This document shows, piece after piece, positions 51,452 to 54,498 of a DNA stretch of 54,498 nt. The position numbers and the translations under genes were made by a program. The first letter of the stretch is position 1; each line of letters opens with the position of its first letter. The notes under the pieces are model-generated. The model was not told the origin of the DNA, searched no databases, and saw only the letters and a program-made list of their open reading frames with translations. Origin of the DNA: Bacteroidales bacterium (GTDB taxonomy: Bacteria; Bacteroidota; Bacteroidia; Bacteroidales; Bacteroidaceae). The stretch lies in contig JAGHUS010000038.1 of assembly GCA_018064685.1 (NCBI GenBank), positions 1-54,498 on the forward strand. Direction: 5' to 3'.

Positions 51452-53004
51452 GAAAGCTTGTATTGACATTGGCCGCAATGGCCTCACTCTCTGCCTCCGC
51501 ACAGTATCCCGCTGTGCGTGCAGAGTATATTATGGAAAATCACCGTGCTTTGGTGCATGGCGAGGGGCTTCAGCCCTTTGCCGTCGAGGGCTTGAAGCAG
51601 CAGCTTGACGAGATGCGCATACAGCGTCGCAACGCCCGCAAGGCTCCTCTCAAGGCTGTCGCTCCCTTGCTCACCACATTGTGGGCACAGGACTCTCCCT
51701 ACAACCGTCTCCTTCCCTCAACGGGCAGCTTCTGGGGCTCATCGACCCTGACGGGTTGTGTGGCCACATCTACGGCACAGGTACTGAACTTCTTCGAGTA
51801 CCCCAAGGCCAGCATTGGCAAGGGCAGATACTCTACCGACGGTAAGAACTACCGCTCTGTCAGCACCGCCACCACCTTCGACTGGAAGAATATGGCCGAC
51901 CGCTACACACTGGGCTATTCCGAGGCTCAGGCCAAGGCCGTGGCCGAACTGATGCGCGACTGCGGTTATGCTGCCAGCATGATATACACCAGCAGTGGCA
52001 GTGGTACTACGGCCTACGATGCCGGCTACGGACTGGTGCATAACATGCAGTACGACTCACTCTCGCTCAAGGTTCCCACCCGAATGTTCTATCACGACAA
52101 GGACTGGAAGGAAATGATCTATGCGGAGTTGCAGGCTGGTCGCCCTGTTGTCTATGATGCTGTCGATCCCTCTAACGGTATGGGCCATTCGTTCGTCTTC
52201 GATGGCATGGATGCCGAGGGTAAGGTGCATGTCAACTGGGGATGGGCAGGCGATGCCAACGGCTATTATGATATTGACAACCTGAGTCCCTCGTACAGCG
52301 ACATGTATGGCCAGGTGTACAGATACAACTTCACTGGCGAGGCCAGAATGATTATTGGTTTCAAGCCTCAGGCCACTCCCGATCCCGACGAGCAATATGA
52401 GTCATTCTTCGCTATGCAGGAAAAGGACTCTATGTGGGTCGGAAAAGACTCTGTCTACCTGAAGCAGACTCCTATATACAATTTCTCGAACCTCTGTTTC
52501 AACGGTCTTTTGGGCATTGTCGTCGAGGGCGAGGACGGCCACGGAGTGGTGCAGCCATTCTTCTATTCGCCTTGGAACCAGAATGATGAGATTCCCTATT
52601 TGGGTGGTCTGTATCCCACCCAGTGTTACTTCCCCTCAGCCACGCTGTGCGACACCGACGGCAAGACACCCCGTCCCGATGGTACCTATTATCTGTACCT
52701 CGTCAGTTGGGCTAAGCAGGAGATGTCGGGCGGTTTAAATCCGCAGTACGTTCGCATCCCCGCCAATTGTGTGGGCGATGATGAGGAGAACATCGGTGTG
52801 TGGGAAGCTGAGATTGTAGGAGGACACTGGGACCCCAAGTCGTTCCGTCGCTATAAAGTGAAGAAGGAGGAGACCTCGATCGTGAAGATCGGCGATGACA
52901 ACCGCAGCAGCATGAAGGGAACTTTCGACCTCTCAGGTCGCCGTGCCGACAACGACGCCAAGGGCCTCCTTATCAAGAACGGCAAGAAGGTGCTGGTAAA
53001 GTAA
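51448..53004 (+). CDS. C10 (streptopain-type) cysteine peptidase with short propeptide
   Basis: The 518-residue protein has a signal peptide (MRKLVLTLAAMASLSASAQ) and only about 65 residues before the mature start. The catalytic residues are C104 in 'LTGCVATSTAQVLNFF' and H247 in 'GMGHSFVFDGMD', with the 'HVNWGWAGDANGYYDI' block. The propeptide is much shorter than in the other C10 gene here and shows no 'GGGYAIV' element, so control of activity may differ. A beta-rich C-terminal region follows, and the tail is 'TFDLSGRR' with 'KGLLIKNGKKVLVK'. It is coupled to the gene before it. Confidence 0.92.
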   Translation: MRKLVLTLAAMASLSASAQYPAVRAEYIMENHRALVHGEGLQPFAVEGLKQQLDEMRIQRRNARKAPLKAVAPLLTTLWAQDSPYNRLLPSTGSFWGSSTLTGCVATSTAQVLNFFEYPKASIGKGRYSTDGKNYRSVSTATTFDWKNMADRYTLGYSEAQAKAVAELMRDCGYAASMIYTSSGSGTTAYDAGYGLVHNMQYDSLSLKVPTRMFYHDKDWKEMIYAELQAGRPVVYDAVDPSNGMGHSFVFDGMDAEGKVHVNWGWAGDANGYYDIDNLSPSYSDMYGQVYRYNFTGEARMIIGFKPQATPDPDEQYESFFAMQEKDSMWVGKDSVYLKQTPIYNFSNLCFNGLLGIVVEGEDGHGVVQPFFYSPWNQNDEIPYLGGLYPTQCYFPSATLCDTDGKTPRPDGTYYLYLVSWAKQEMSGGLNPQYVRIPANCVGDDEENIGVWEAEIVGGHWDPKSFRRYKVKKEETSIVKIGDDNRSSMKGTFDLSGRRADNDAKGLLIKNGKKVLVK

Positions 53005-53100
53005 GGGGCTAGTCCCTCAAACGGCTAAACAACGAGTCTTCCAAACGACTAAATAACTTTTTTTAATTAACTTTTTTATAAACCTTTAAAAACAACGCGT

Positions 53101-54498
53101 ATGAAAAAACTCTTTTCATGTTTGGCGTTCTTGTTTGCATTCCTCACCACGGGTCAGGTAATGGCCGGTGGAGGTGGCAGTGGTGCAACAAAATTTTACG
53201 CCAAGAGTACGGTGGCTGTAGCAGAAGAAAGCTCGGGCCGTGGTACCGTGTATTTCGCAGATGGGAAATCTGAAGAAACACAGGATGGCAACACTCTTTT
53301 TGGTGGTGATGGCCAGTATGTTTCTTTCAATGTCTTCGTGACTCCTGCTGAGGGATACAAGTTCGACAAGTTCACCGAGGATGACGGTAAGGACTTCACC
53401 TTCAATGATGGCGATCCTCAGAACCTTACCGTGTATGCAACTTCTACTGATGCAGCAAATCCTAATTTGTTCAACTTCAAGGCTCACTTCGTTGAGAAGG
53501 GTGGTCCTGTTGAAAGTGTGTCTCTGACAGGTGCAGAGGGCGAGGAACTGGGTTATTATGTTAATGTTATTGTCGGTGAGACCTTGCAGCTTAAGGCTGT
53601 CATTACCCCCGACAATGCAGAGAACAAGAATGTTACCTGGGAGGCTATTCAGGACGAGGAGGTTATCTCTGTCGACCAAAACGGCCTTGTTACCGCTTTG
53701 GCTACTGGTCAGGCAGCTGTAGTTGTTACTACCGAGGATGGCGAGAAGCAGGCTATGGTTAATGTTGTAGTTGTCAATCCTGCCGACAAGACTATTGCTG
53801 ATTTCCTCGCTAATGGTGGCACTTGTCTGCTGACTGGTGTTGTAAGTGAGCTGAATGAGGATAAGGATGCTTTCACTCTGACCGATGCTACTGGCAGTGT
53901 CAAGGTGATGACAACCCGTGTAGGCGAAGATGTTGAGGATGGCAACGAGATTGTCATCAAGGCTTCTTACTATGACAAGACCATGAAGGCTGTTCTCGGT
54001 GGTACCTACATTGAGAACCATGGTGTTCCCGCTCCTCCCAAGGTTTACACCTTCGAGGTTCAGGCAGACGAGGAGACCTTCACCGTTACTCCTTCTGACG
54101 AGGAGGTTAAGTATTACATCGAGATTGTTGATGCTGCATACAGCGATGACGCAATCGAAGCTTACTTCGACCAGATCTTTGACGAGATGGGCTCTGGCCT
54201 TGAGTACTTCACCGGTACTCAGACTCAGTCTTACGCTGACGACTGGTACATCGACGAACCTGGCGAATACAAGATTGCTGTCTGCGCCGTTAGTGCAGAC
54301 TACAAGCGTGCTTCTGACTTGAAGGTTGTTACCTTCACCATCGAGGCTCCCGCCGAGCCCGCTCTCGCTGATGGCGATTACCTTATTATGAATGTAAGTG
54401 GTGGCTACTTAGGTGGTGGTAACGACTGGGGTACTCACGCTTCTCTGCTTGGCAAGCCCCAGTGGTTCACTGTTGCAATGACCGACGGCAAGTACACT
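53101..54498 (+). CDS. Secreted Big_2-like protein, 3' end outside window
   Basis: The reading frame from ATG 53101 stays open to the window edge (466 codons). It starts with a signal peptide (MKKLFSCLAFLFAFLTTG) and a glycine-rich segment. A region with 'AEGYKFDKFTEDDG' follows, then a Big_2 Ig-like domain ('SVSLTGAEGEELGYYVNVIV', 'VSWE'-like 'NVTWEAIQDEEVISVD', 'NGLVTALATGQAAVVV'). An OB-like part ('LLTGVVSELNEDKDAFTLTD') comes next. It continues the run of secreted proteins; whether it has the same tail cannot be seen. Confidence 0.8.
   Translation, partial: MKKLFSCLAFLFAFLTTGQVMAGGGGSGATKFYAKSTVAVAEESSGRGTVYFADGKSEETQDGNTLFGGDGQYVSFNVFVTPAEGYKFDKFTEDDGKDFTFNDGDPQNLTVYATSTDAANPNLFNFKAHFVEKGGPVESVSLTGAEGEELGYYVNVIVGETLQLKAVITPDNAENKNVTWEAIQDEEVISVDQNGLVTALATGQAAVVVTTEDGEKQAMVNVVVVNPADKTIADFLANGGTCLLTGVVSELNEDKDAFTLTDATGSVKVMTTRVGEDVEDGNEIVIKASYYDKTMKAVLGGTYIENHGVPAPPKVYTFEVQADEETFTVTPSDEEVKYYIEIVDAAYSDDAIEAYFDQIFDEMGSGLEYFTGTQTQSYADDWYIDEPGEYKIAVCAVSADYKRASDLKVVTFTIEAPAEPALADGDYLIMNVSGGYLGGGNDWGTHASLLGKPQWFTVAMTDGKYT

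Overview
The window reads as a chromosome segment of an anaerobic Bacteroidetes, most likely a gut or rumen Prevotella relative. The evidence is three promoters with the Bacteroidetes pattern (TTTG, 20-nt gap, TAnnTTTG), A-rich rather than Shine-Dalgarno leaders, two streptopain-type (C10) cysteine peptidases, and a run of secreted proteins ending in a Prevotella-like GKK-type tail. Class I fumarase, PdxB and a Bacteroidetes-style GH3 protein also fit. No rRNA, tRNA, insertion sequence, integrase or CRISPR array was seen.

Region 1 (about 382-22564, all on the minus strand) is the unusual part. In transcription order it encodes a cysteine-rich ferredoxin-like protein, a radical SAM enzyme, a DUF116-polyprenyl synthase fusion, a small alpha-toroid cyclase-like protein, and a squalene-hopene-cyclase-like protein with an intact DxDD motif. 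Next come a membrane-anchored beta-propeller, a Tat-type NHL propeller, a Tat-type NapG-like ferredoxin, a NapH/NosR-like membrane ferredoxin, and a membrane-anchored propeller. A fused NuoE-NuoF-ferredoxin protein follows, then a NuoG/HydA-N-terminus-like protein, a lipoprotein propeller, an ABC ATPase with an FtsX-type permease, a decayed propeller gene and a last secreted propeller. Genes are close or overlapping. My reading is inference: an isoprenoid-derived product is made in the cytoplasm, and an NADH-linked iron-sulfur chain delivers electrons across the membrane to propeller proteins outside. I do not recognise this as a described system.

Region 2 (22565-41274) is mostly housekeeping: dsbD, an M16 peptidase, pdxB, acpP-fabF-rnc (the RNase III has a tail of about 400 residues), a GH3-family protein, an Ig-like lipoprotein, fumarase (minus strand) and a CitMHS/NhaD-like transporter behind a structured leader. 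The spacers hold tandem repeats, palindromic elements and terminators.

Region 3 (41888-54498) is a run of seven secreted proteins on the plus strand: an unknown, an anchor-J/FN3-like protein, a C10 peptidase with a leucine-rich-like part, an Omp28-like protein, an unknown, a second C10 peptidase, and a Big_2-like protein cut by the window edge. The six complete ones end in variants of one short C-terminal motif, which suggests a shared export and anchoring route, probably type IX secretion. No secretion component is in the window.
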